Part shown: one piece after another, positions 41,643 to 49,387 of the stretch
Layout of the letters: each line of letters opens with the position of its first letter
Position numbering within the stretch: position 1 is the first letter of the stretch
Assembly (NCBI RefSeq): GCF_040215725.1
Contig: NZ_CP157969.1
Location: forward strand, 372,001-436,000
DNA: 64,000 bases
Direction: 5' to 3'
From: Rhizobium sp. ZPR4
GTDB lineage: Bacteria; Pseudomonadota; Alphaproteobacteria; Rhizobiales; Rhizobiaceae
Program-made: the position numbers and the translations under genes
The notes under the pieces: model-generated
The model's input: the letters and a program-made list of their open reading frames with translations, nothing else
Database searches by the model: none
Told to the model about the DNA's origin: nothing

Positions 41643-42284
41643 TCAAATCTTGCGCGAACTGATACCGGGCGCTTGGTGCACGAAATCACCCTGCGAGACT
41701 TGATCCAGCATGAAGATTGCAAGGTCCTCGCGATTGACCGTCCACGAATGCTTCGTGTGGCCATATAGACCGATGTTGACATGCCTGGAGGCCGGACTGC
41801 TCTTCAAGACGGCCGCGCGGACCATGGTCCAATCCAGATTTGAGTACCGTATCGCCTTCGCCAGCCCAATGATGTCATCATAGGTACTGCGCATTGCGTA
41901 TTTGATCACCATGGCGGGAAGCCAGATCTTCCAATCGGAACCATCCCTCGGATCGACGGCGGTACCGGTGGAAACGGCGATCAGTCGCGTTATGTCCTCC
42001 TGCCTCATGGCGGAAATGATCGCTTCTGTCGCACGAGTGATGGGGAGATCCTTGGGATGCGGAACGGATGTCGGTCCCAGGGCGGAGAGCACGGCATCAG
42101 AGCCACGAATGGCATCTCGCAGGAGCGCAGTATCGGACAAGTCCCCTCGAACTACCCGCACTCTTGGCTCCTCGAACGGAGTTGCCGAGCGAGCGAAGAC
42201 GGTAACATCGAGACCACGCTTCAATGCCTCACCGATGAGATACTTGCCAGTTTTACCGGTGGCTCCGAATAGGGTGATTTTCAT
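41643..42284 (-). CDS. NAD(P)-binding NmrA/atypical-SDR-like protein
   Basis: The ~213-residue protein begins MKITLFGATGKTGKYLIGEA, the GxTGxxG-like dinucleotide motif of atypical SDR/NmrA proteins. It continues VRVVRGDLSD, SDAVLSALGP and STGTAVDPRDG. It lacks an obvious catalytic YxxxK, so it may be a redox sensor or a quinone/NADPH-handling enzyme (inference). It starts about 17 bp past the stop of the SDR gene, so the two form a unit. An ATG at 42305 in the same frame is possible. Confidence 0.82.
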   Translation of the reverse strand: MKITLFGATGKTGKYLIGEALKRGLDVTVFARSATPFEEPRVRVVRGDLSDTALLRDAIRGSDAVLSALGPTSVPHPKDLPITRATEAIISAMRQEDITRLIAVSTGTAVDPRDGSDWKIWLPAMVIKYAMRSTYDDIIGLAKAIRYSNLDWTMVRAAVLKSSPASRHVNIGLYGHTKHSWTVNREDLAIFMLDQVSQGDFVHQAPGISSRKI

Positions 42285-42301
42285 GGGTTCGGTCCTGTAG
42301 A

Positions 42302-43048
42302 TCACCGTGCGCTGTCGATGATTGCGCCGCCGTCAGGCGTGAGGCTGTAGCCCGTAATGAATTGCGAATCCTTGCTGGCAAGGAACAGGACGACAGGGGC
42401 GATATCGCCCTCCGGCGAGCCGAAACGGGCAAGCGCATTGGTAGGCGGCGGAACGTCCTTACCCGCGGCACCCCAGGTGTCGGCGATCGGCAGAATGTTG
42501 TTCACCGTGATATTGTCCGCACCCCATTCGCGTGCTGCGGTCCGGGTGAGTGCGCGTACCGCCTCTTTGGCCATGTTGTACGGACCGTAACCACCCAATC
42601 CGATAGTGGCAGCCATCGAAGCAAAATTGATGACGCGCCCCGCCCCGCTTTGCTTGAGATAAGGATAGCAAGCCTGCATGAAGCGCAGACATGCGATTGG
42701 CCCTGTGTCGAAGTTGCGTTGCAATTGTTCGACCGAAAGATCCAGAACGGATGACAAGACCACAGAACCATCGAAGGCGTTGTTCACGAGAATGTCGATG
42801 CGACCATAGACGGCGATCACCTTGTCCACGGTAGCCCTGATCTGGTCGGCTTCACCGACATCGCAGATGACACCGAGCGCAGTGCCGCCGGCTTCCCGAA
42901 TATCTTCCACAACGCGTTCCACGCCTTCGGACGTGCGTGAAAGCACCGCAACTGTGGCACCTTCTGCTGCAAAGAGTTTCGCGGTGGCGCGACCAATTCC
43001 GCGGCTTGCGCCTGTGACGATGGCAACTTTTCCATCAAGTCTGCCCAT
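42302..43048 (-). CDS. short-chain dehydrogenase/reductase
   Basis: The 248-residue classical SDR has TGASRGIG (N-terminal cofactor motif), NNA and Ser/Tyr/Lys of the active site (FASMAAT, YNMAKEAVRAL), with VNNILP and a C-terminal GYSLTPDGG. The ATG at 43048 follows GGAGATG; the longer frame is rejected. It is preceded by the DoxX-like gene and followed by the NmrA-like gene, all on the same strand, which suggests a redox operon under the divergent HxlR. Confidence 0.9.
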   Translation of the reverse strand: MGRLDGKVAIVTGASRGIGRATAKLFAAEGATVAVLSRTSEGVERVVEDIREAGGTALGVICDVGEADQIRATVDKVIAVYGRIDILVNNAFDGSVVLSSVLDLSVEQLQRNFDTGPIACLRFMQACYPYLKQSGAGRVINFASMAATIGLGGYGPYNMAKEAVRALTRTAAREWGADNITVNNILPIADTWGAAGKDVPPPTNALARFGSPEGDIAPVVLFLASKDSQFITGYSLTPDGGAIIDSAR

Positions 43049-43091
43049 ATTCATCTCCATCCATAGCTGGGGGTTTTCAGTTGTCGGAATG

Positions 43092-43484
43092 TCAGCGCTG
43101 TGCTGCCTGAACGTAGGGGGATCGCGCGGCGCGAGCCTCGTTTTGTGTGGCGAACGATGTGACCATGAGAATGAGACCAATAATGGCTGGCAGAGCTTCG
43201 AGCGGCTTGCGAACGCCGATATGCGCCAAGGCCGCTAACGTCAGATGAAAGAAGATGCCGGCATAGGCCAAATCGCTGAGAGGCACGCTGATGCGCCAGA
43301 GAATGGCGACTGGTGCAAGGATTTTGACGATGATCAGGAGTGGCACAAGATGAGATGCCTTGTATCCCAAGTCGCCAAGAGCCTTGCGGACCCAATCCCC
43401 TTTTGTCAGGTACATGGTCGCGGATGTCAGATAAAGCAGGGACAGAAGTGCCGTGCTTATCCAGTATGTGCTGTATTCAAGCAT
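43092..43484 (-). CDS. DoxX-like membrane protein
   Basis: The 130-residue protein has four hydrophobic segments (YWISTALLSLLYLTS, LVPLLIIVKILAPVAILW, LAYAGIFFHLTLAALAHIG, LPAIIGLILMV), the DoxX_2-type layout. DoxX proteins act in membrane redox or quinone-linked processes (known loosely). It is the first gene of the SDR-NmrA unit, 43 bp before it, and divergent from an HxlR gene across an inverted repeat. Confidence 0.8.
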   Translation of the reverse strand: MLEYSTYWISTALLSLLYLTSATMYLTKGDWVRKALGDLGYKASHLVPLLIIVKILAPVAILWRISVPLSDLAYAGIFFHLTLAALAHIGVRKPLEALPAIIGLILMVTSFATQNEARAARSPYVQAAQR

Positions 43485-43611
43485 GATCTCTTCCTTGCCG
43501 CCGAACGGGCGGCAACATCACTTTGATTCGATTTTTGGTTAGCCTTGAGGGTCGCAAGCTCGTCGCGATCCCTGGTGCATGATTAGAAAATGTCGTCTAA
43601 TATCGATTACC

Positions 43612-43633
43612 GCAAGTAGGATGAATTACTTGC
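43612..43633. promoter_or_regulatory. inverted-repeat operator for HxlR (GCAAGTA-N8-TACTTGC)
   Basis: GCAAGTA (43612-43618) and TACTTGC (43627-43633) are perfect arms with an 8-base spacer, just before the HxlR start and ~130 bp from the divergent DoxX-like gene. It fits a dimeric winged-helix regulator. Confidence 0.7.
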
Positions 43634-43640
43634 TGCTAGT

Positions 43641-44021
43641 ATGGAAAAGCAGACTATGGCCGATCAAGATGTCAATATGCATGAGGAGATGCGCCGGGCG
43701 TTCTCGCTGCTCTCGGGCAAGTGGAAGCTTGAAATCATGTGGTTGCTGAACCAGCGGGTCTACAGGTTCGGGGAACTGCGTAAGGCGATACCCGGCATCA
43801 CCCAGCATATGCTGACGGCCCAACTGCGCGAGCTCGAAGCCGACGGTCTCGTATTACGCACCGTCTTTCCGGAGGTTCCGCCGCGCGTCGAATACGAGAT
43901 TACAGAGAAGGCGCGCGGCCTTGGCCCCACGATGGAGGCGCTGACCGCGTGGTGGAGCGAGTATGGGAGGAGCGTGCCGGTGAGACCCAGTGCACGCGGG
44001 CGCAAGGCCAGAGATGCATAA
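43641..44021 (+). CDS. HxlR-family transcriptional regulator
   Basis: The 126-residue winged-helix protein has the HxlR core (LLSGKWKLEIMWLLNQ, YRFGELRKAIPGITQHMLTA, VFPEVPPRVEYEITE, LGPTMEALTAWW). It probably senses redox or aldehyde stress and binds the GCAAGTA inverted repeat just upstream, controlling the divergent DoxX-SDR-NmrA unit. The ATG at 43641 is used; an in-frame ATG at 43656 is also possible. Confidence 0.9.
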   Translation: MEKQTMADQDVNMHEEMRRAFSLLSGKWKLEIMWLLNQRVYRFGELRKAIPGITQHMLTAQLRELEADGLVLRTVFPEVPPRVEYEITEKARGLGPTMEALTAWWSEYGRSVPVRPSARGRKARDA

Positions 44022-44212
44022 GCTGCCTAGGCAACAAGTCACGTTATTTTTCGCCGATCTATAATGGCTGCGGCAGGATGGCCGGTTGCACGGCGCCCGA
44101 GCTCAGGCGAGTATGGAGTAGCGTATAGCGCCTGTTTCTCTCGTCAGCGTAAACGTCGCGGCGGAAGAGGCGATCGCGAACCTTCTCTTTGAAGGCGCAT
44201 TTGTTGGAGAAG

Positions 44213-44728
44213 CTAAAGGCGTTCCTGTCGACTTCTAACGCATATGACATCTGACCATTCGACATAGACGACGCGGCTATCGTAGCCGGCGGCCGCGATG
44301 TCGGTCATGGCATAGTCGATGACGATCTCAAATTTGATATCGGGATATTTTTCCATGAAGGGGGCGAGTTTCGGCCAGAGTATGTAATCGACGGTAAAGT
44401 CGATCGCCGAGACGCGGAAGGTGCCCGCCGGTTTGTCTCTCAGTTCGCGCAGCGATTCCAGCTCGGCTTTGGTTTCATCGAGACGTGGGCCAGAGCCTGC
44501 AGCAAGCGCTCGCCGGCTTCGGTCGGCGATACACTCCGCGTCGTGCGGATCAGCACGCACCCTGAGCCGTTCTTCCAAAGCGCGAATGGTTTGGCTTAGC
44601 GTCAGCTGCGCGACGCCCAGTCTAGCTGCCAACCGCGTAAAATTTGCCACAAAACCGTAAATCATGCTCTTGATGAGATTTGAACCTAACCCATACCGAT
44701 CTAGCGACGCGCCCGATTGGATCAGCAT
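44213..44728 (-). pseudogene. LysR-type regulator, truncated and frame-damaged
   Basis: The frame shows a LysR helix-turn-helix (FTRLAARLGVAQLTLSQTIR, ALEERL). A region whose sequence no longer fits the family follows (RADPHDAECIADRS), then part of the effector domain (LRDKPAGTFRVSAIDFTVDY, KYPDIKFEIVIDYAMTDIAA). Family sense returns after a presumed pair of frame changes and ends after ~170 of the usual ~300 residues. It is likely inactive. The following ~170 bp toward 44040 hold no recognised gene. Confidence 0.65.
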
Positions 44729-44859
44729 GCTAATTTGACGAATTCAGTGTCGCCGATGGCGATGCCGGACTTCTGCTTATGACAAAACAAAACTATAGGC
44801 GCCCCTCAAGCTGAGCGCCCTTAATTGCTTTTATATTTCTCGAGTAGCAAGGCGTCTGC

Positions 44860-45903
44860 TTAGCAGATCGTAACACCCTGCTGATCAAACAAATGAACAA
44901 CCCCAAGATCAGGCTGCACGCGAATGATCGATCCGGCTTGCGCCGAAATCCGTTCACGAAATACGCAGGCGACGTTCTGATTGCCAAGCCTTGCCAGAAC
45001 CATAGTCTCCGAGCCGGTTGGCTCGAGCACGACGACTTCAAGCGGAAGTCCATCATCAGCAAGACGAAGGTTTTCCGGTCTCACGCCATATGTCGTGGCA
45101 AAACCCGGACGTTCGGCCGGCGTCGGCAGCGCAATTCCGTCCTCGGTCGTGAAACCGGATGCGCTCATCGTACCTTTGATAAAATTCATGGAAGGTGAGC
45201 CGATGAAGCCAGCGACAAACATGTTCTTCGGATGGTCATACAGATCGAGCGGTGTGCCGATCTGCTCGATCGCGCCATCGCGCATCACGACGATCTTATC
45301 AGCCATGGTCATGGCTTCGACCTGATCGTGCGTGACGTAGATCGTCGTGGTTTTCAAGCGCTGATGCAATTCCTTGATTTCCGCGCGCATCTGGACGCGC
45401 AGCTTGGCGTCGAGGTTCGAGAGCGGTTCGTCGAACAGGAACACTTGCGGGTCTCGGACAATGGCGCGCCCCATGGCGACGCGCTGGCGCTGGCCACCGG
45501 AGAGCTGGCGCGGATAGCGGTCCAGCAGGTTCGTAAGGCTGAGAATTTCCGCTGCATGCTTGACCTTTGCCTTGATCTCCGCATCGGGAATCTTTTTCAG
45601 TCGAAGCGCAAACCCCATGTTCTCAGCCACCGTCTTGTGCGGGTAGAGAGCATAGCTCTGGAAAACCATGGCAATGTCGCGGTCTTTCGGCTGCAGATCG
45701 TTGACAACGCGGCCACCTATAGCGATCTCTCCAGACGAGATTTCTTCGAGGCCGGCGACCATCCGTAGAAGGGTGGATTTGCCGCAGCCCGAAGGTCCGA
45801 CCAGCACGACAAACTCGCCGTCCTGAATATCGATGGAAACATTCTTGAGAACTTCGAGCGACGCATAACGCTTGCCCGCCTGCCTGATCTGTACGCGCGA
45901 CAT
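44860..45903 (-). CDS. sugar ABC transporter ATP-binding protein (UgpC/MalK type)
   Basis: The 347-residue ATPase has Walker A GPSGCGKST, the signature LSGGQRQRVAMGRA, Walker B VFLFDEPLSNLDA, a switch His (VTHDQVEAM) and a C-terminal OB/TOBE regulatory domain typical of CUT1 MalK proteins. It energises the two permeases encoded upstream. It is the last gene of the unit (26 bp gap). Sugar uptake is inferred from the CUT1 family; the substrate is unknown. Confidence 0.92.
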   Translation of the reverse strand: MSRVQIRQAGKRYASLEVLKNVSIDIQDGEFVVLVGPSGCGKSTLLRMVAGLEEISSGEIAIGGRVVNDLQPKDRDIAMVFQSYALYPHKTVAENMGFALRLKKIPDAEIKAKVKHAAEILSLTNLLDRYPRQLSGGQRQRVAMGRAIVRDPQVFLFDEPLSNLDAKLRVQMRAEIKELHQRLKTTTIYVTHDQVEAMTMADKIVVMRDGAIEQIGTPLDLYDHPKNMFVAGFIGSPSMNFIKGTMSASGFTTEDGIALPTPAERPGFATTYGVRPENLRLADDGLPLEVVVLEPTGSETMVLARLGNQNVACVFRERISAQAGSIIRVQPDLGVVHLFDQQGVTIC

Positions 45904-45929
45904 ACGCTCCCCCTGGAAATATTATTCGG

Positions 45930-46760
45930 TCAGCCTTTAACAGCGCCCATGGTCATGACGTTGGTGATTTGTTTGTGCAGCATGAGGACCAGAATCAATG
46001 GCGGCGCGAGATAAGCGGTCGCCATTGCCATAATGCCGCCCCAGGCGACCCCGTCTTCATTGCTCATCGCGATGGCGATGATAACCGGAGCGGTGCGTGC
46101 GTCGTTTGACGTGAACACCAGTGGGAACAGATACTCGTTCCACGACCCGATCGCGACGACCAACGAGACTGCAGCGATCGCCGGTGTCAGCAACGGAAGA
46201 GTGATGCGGGTGAAGGCACCCACGCGCGAACATCCGTCAATCATCGCCGCCTCTTCGAGATCGATCGGGATATCGTCGACAAATGTCTTGATGAGCAAGG
46301 TCGCCATGCTTACGGCAAATGCCGCGCTGCACAGTACGAGCGGGGTGATCGTATCCAGCCAGCCCAATTCGTTAAAGACCGGGTAAAGCGGGATCACCAC
46401 GATGATCGACGGAAACATCCGGATGAAGATCATCAAGAAGGCCGGTACTTTCAACCAGGGCTGGCGCAGGCGGGAAAACACGAAGGCCGAAGCGATGGCC
46501 ATCACTAGCGTCAGCAGCGTCGTAAGGATTGTCACGATAACGCTGTTGAAGAAAGAGCCCCAGAAGCGCGGGAAGAGATTCGCAATATTCTGGTAGTTGG
46601 CGACCGTCGGTTCGGCGATCAGCCTGGGCGGATAAGACCAGATCAGGCCGCCTGGCTTGAAGGAACTACTGATCATGAAGACGATCGGGAAGAACGCCCA
46701 GATGACGGCAATGCAGAGAAGGATGAAGACAGCAATGCGTCCGGTGATATTTCCGCTCAT
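45930..46760 (-). CDS. sugar ABC transporter permease (MalG type)
   Basis: The 276-residue permease has six membrane segments and the EAA loop EEAAMIDGCSRVGAFTRITLP that docks with the ATPase. A long periplasmic N-terminus (FKPGGLIWSYPPRLI) is typical of MalG. It starts 3 bp after the stop of the MalF-type permease gene. Confidence 0.92.
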   Translation of the reverse strand: MSGNITGRIAVFILLCIAVIWAFFPIVFMISSSFKPGGLIWSYPPRLIAEPTVANYQNIANLFPRFWGSFFNSVIVTILTTLLTLVMAIASAFVFSRLRQPWLKVPAFLMIFIRMFPSIIVVIPLYPVFNELGWLDTITPLVLCSAAFAVSMATLLIKTFVDDIPIDLEEAAMIDGCSRVGAFTRITLPLLTPAIAAVSLVVAIGSWNEYLFPLVFTSNDARTAPVIIAIAMSNEDGVAWGGIMAMATAYLAPPLILVLMLHKQITNVMTMGAVKG

Positions 46761-46763
46761 CGT

Positions 46764-47693
46764 TCAGGCCTTGGTTTTGGGGAACATGTCGCGATAGGCG
46801 CGCCAGATGATCAATGCAGCCATCAGCATGGTCAAAGCCAGCATGACCCAGCCCACCGCAGCACCCATGCCGAACCGGAACGTGCCGAAGGCCGTCCGGT
46901 AAAGGTAATGGGATAACAGCGATGTGGAGGTCCCGGGGCCACCGCCAGTCATGGTCTGGATCGTGTCAAATTCGCGCACGGCAAAGATCGTTTCGAACAG
47001 TGCCATGATCGACAAAGCCGGCATGATGAAGGGCAGTTTGACATGCCAGAAGATCTGGAACGCCGTGGCGCCATCGATCTTGGCCGCTTCCTTCACCTCG
47101 GTCGGAATTCCGCGCAATGCGGCAAACAAAATGATGGCTATGAACGGAAAGCCGCGCCAGACGGCAACGATCACTACCGCCAGCATGGAGGTCAACGGCG
47201 TGGACATCCACGGTACTGCTGGCAGGCCGAGCGAGGTGATGACATAGTTGACCAGCCCGTAGGATGGGTCCAGTAGGTTCTTCCAGATCACCACGCCCAC
47301 GACCGGGCTGATGGCAAAAGGCGCGATCAGCAGCGCCATCCAAAGCCTGCGAAGCGGCAGTTCATTGTCGAGAAGCAGCGCGATGCCAAGCGCCACAAGC
47401 AATTGCAGGCTGACCACGCCGATCACATAGCCGATGTTTCTCAGCAGAATGGCGTAGAAGACGGAGCTGTTGAACAGCGTGGTGAAGTTCTTCATCCCGA
47501 TGAATTCGGCATCGATCCCCGGCGAATAATCGGTGAAGGCAGTCGCCAGCAGAGCGACGGCCGGAATGCCGATGAACAGCAGCATGAGCAACATGGGCGG
47601 CGTCACGGCCGTGGCTGCAATGACCGTCTCCGAGAACCGACGTCCTCTGGCAAAGGGTGAATGGGGGGTGGCGGTCGTGCCGTTCGTAACCAT
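46764..47693 (-). CDS. sugar ABC transporter permease (MalF type)
   Basis: The 309-residue permease has about six membrane segments and the EAA motif (EVKEAAKIDGATAFQIFWHV, KLPFIMP). The ATG at 47693 is used since GGAAGACC precedes it; the longer frame runs into non-coding-like sequence. A 191-bp gap with a small hairpin separates it from the binding-protein gene, but the same strand and order argue for one operon. Confidence 0.9.
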   Translation of the reverse strand: MVTNGTTATPHSPFARGRRFSETVIAATAVTPPMLLMLLFIGIPAVALLATAFTDYSPGIDAEFIGMKNFTTLFNSSVFYAILLRNIGYVIGVVSLQLLVALGIALLLDNELPLRRLWMALLIAPFAISPVVGVVIWKNLLDPSYGLVNYVITSLGLPAVPWMSTPLTSMLAVVIVAVWRGFPFIAIILFAALRGIPTEVKEAAKIDGATAFQIFWHVKLPFIMPALSIMALFETIFAVREFDTIQTMTGGGPGTSTSLLSHYLYRTAFGTFRFGMGAAVGWVMLALTMLMAALIIWRAYRDMFPKTKA

Positions 47694-47846
47694 ACCGGTC
47701 TTCCAGTTTAAAGAGAATGGCGAAGCAACGAAGCAACAGGGCTCACCAAAGCGCTTGACAAGAGAGCAGCGACGAGCGCAAGCCACTCCGGTAAACAGCC
47801 CGGGAAAACATCTCCCCCGGGCCACAGGCCTCGATCGACGCCTCTT

Positions 47847-47858
47847 CCGGCTTGCCGG
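47847..47858 (-). terminator. short intercistronic hairpin after the binding-protein gene
   Basis: CCGGC (47847-47851) and GCCGG (47854-47858) form a 5-bp stem with a 2-base loop, 27 bp past the binding-protein stop codon. In CUT1 operons a hairpin here often limits readthrough, raising the binding-protein level over the permeases; here this is an inference. Confidence 0.4.
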
Positions 47859-47884
47859 TTAAGCCATACGATTAAAGGCTTCGA

Positions 47885-49159
47885 TTATTCGTAGATGTCC
47901 TTGAGTTCGCCGGCGAGCGTGTCGAGCGTGTTTTTGGCGGGAGCACCGTTGACGACGATGTTCTGGACGGCAACAGCGATGGCGTCACTTGCTTCGCCGA
48001 GCCGCGGATTGCCCGGAAGGGGCGGCCGCGAAATGGCCAGTGTGTCGATGCCCACCTTGTTGGCGGCAATCGTTTCGCCAAGCTTTGCCAGCGGCGCCGC
48101 GCGACAAGGCTGGTTGCCGTTGGACATCATCATGGCCTCCGGCTTGGGGCCGGCCAGGTATTTGAGCAGTTCGTAAGCCTGTTCCTTGTTCTGAGAGCCC
48201 TTCAGAATGCCGGCACCCCAATAGAAGGACTGGCTACCGGCGTAATCGACACCGTTCTTGCGCAAGGAATCCTGGATCGGAACGTGGAAGGCAACCGTGC
48301 CACCCGGACCAAGTGCTTCGGTCGATTCGAATCGCGACGTGAAATTGTCATTGCTGACGACCATGGAGAGCCGGCCCTGCGTGAACATCTGGTCGGCATC
48401 GACGCTGGTCCAGTTCGGCGGCATGATGCCTTCTGCATAGAGCTTATGCAGGAACTCGGCAGCCTGTACCATCGCCGGGCTGTTGACGGCCACTTCACCC
48501 TTCTCAGTGATGATCGAGCCGCCGAACATGGCGCCGATTGTGGCGAAGCCGGAAGGCACCTGGTCACTGATGCCGCGAACTGCGAAACCATAGACCTTTT
48601 CGCCGCTCGGCTTGGTGAACGTGGCCTTCTTGGCCGCGTCATACAATTGTTCGGGGGTCTTCGGCTCGGCGCTGATGCCTTGCTCGGACATGTATTTCTT
48701 GTTGCCCCAGAAGATCCAGACGCCGCAGCGCAGCGGCACAAGATAATGCTGGTTCTTGATGGTGCCGGCTTCTACCGGCGGCTTTACCCAATCCTGCGGG
48801 AAGCCGGAAATGGCGTTGGCCGCCATGTACTTGTCGAGCGGCTCGAGAAATGCGGCAAGGCGCGGATTCGACATCAGTTGCGACACCATGATGACGTCTT
48901 CGGCCGACTTGTTGAGCGTTCCCAGACGCGGCAAGGCTTCAAGAATGCCGGGGCCGGTCTCGACATTGACGGCGACCTTCATGCCCTTTTCCTTTTCGAA
49001 ATCGGCAAGTGCGTCGACGCCGGATTTGACGCCCACGCCACGCATCGACGATTCATGGATGTTGACGCCCACTACGGTAAGCTTCTTTTCCTGAGCAAGA
49101 GCCGTCGATGACAAGGCCGCCAACAGGGTGACGGCCAGAATTTGAATCCTACGCTTCAC
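47885..49159 (-). CDS. sugar ABC transporter extracellular solute-binding protein
   Basis: The 424-residue protein starts at a GTG behind GGGAGGACAAA and has a signal peptide (MKRRIQILAVTLLAALSSTA). A two-lobe CUT1-type binding domain follows (KLTVVGVN, FYWGAGILKGSQNKEQAYEL). It should bind a sugar or oligosaccharide in the periplasm for the ABC permeases encoded downstream. It is divergent from the glycosidase-like gene across a set of three repeated boxes. Confidence 0.88.
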   Translation of the reverse strand: MKRRIQILAVTLLAALSSTALAQEKKLTVVGVNIHESSMRGVGVKSGVDALADFEKEKGMKVAVNVETGPGILEALPRLGTLNKSAEDVIMVSQLMSNPRLAAFLEPLDKYMAANAISGFPQDWVKPPVEAGTIKNQHYLVPLRCGVWIFWGNKKYMSEQGISAEPKTPEQLYDAAKKATFTKPSGEKVYGFAVRGISDQVPSGFATIGAMFGGSIITEKGEVAVNSPAMVQAAEFLHKLYAEGIMPPNWTSVDADQMFTQGRLSMVVSNDNFTSRFESTEALGPGGTVAFHVPIQDSLRKNGVDYAGSQSFYWGAGILKGSQNKEQAYELLKYLAGPKPEAMMMSNGNQPCRAAPLAKLGETIAANKVGIDTLAISRPPLPGNPRLGEASDAIAVAVQNIVVNGAPAKNTLDTLAGELKDIYE

Positions 49160-49253
49160 TTTGTCCTCCCAATACATTCAGACTTAGATTGACTGCCAAT
49201 TCGTCTGTGAGTGCCCCCAACACCCTAGCGATCGCTCAAATCACCACATCAAC

Positions 49254-49269
49254 TTTTCGACCGATCTAA
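49254..49269. promoter_or_regulatory. repeat box 1 (reverse orientation, TTTTCGACCGATCTAA)
   Basis: This is the first of three copies of a box whose consensus is TTGGATCGGTCTAAAA, here in the opposite orientation. It lies in the divergent gap between the binding protein and the glycosidase-like gene and is a likely LacI-family operator. Confidence 0.55.
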
Positions 49270-49284
49270 TTGTTTCTGACACTC

Positions 49285-49300
49285 TTGGATCGGTCTAAAA
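49285..49300 (+). promoter_or_regulatory. repeat box 2 (TTGGATCGGTCTAAAA)
   Basis: This is the second copy, 31 bp after box 1 and 52 bp before box 3. Spacing close to whole helical turns suggests cooperative binding. Confidence 0.55.
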
Positions 49301-49336
49301 ATGTCAACTTCTTTTTATTATCGACATAATTGACAC

Positions 49337-49352
49337 TTGGAACGGTCTAAAA
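49337..49352 (+). promoter_or_regulatory. repeat box 3 (TTGGAACGGTCTAAAA)
   Basis: This third copy differs from box 2 at one base and ends 35 bp upstream of the glycosidase-like gene. It overlaps the possible promoter of that gene. Confidence 0.55.
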
Positions 49353-49387
49353 TATCTCAATTATATGCTGCTGGAGGAAAGTTCGCT

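Noticed and set aside
44059..44265. 68-codon minus-strand frame after the LysR remnant
   Set aside because: No family support or ribosome site; overlaps the LysR end.
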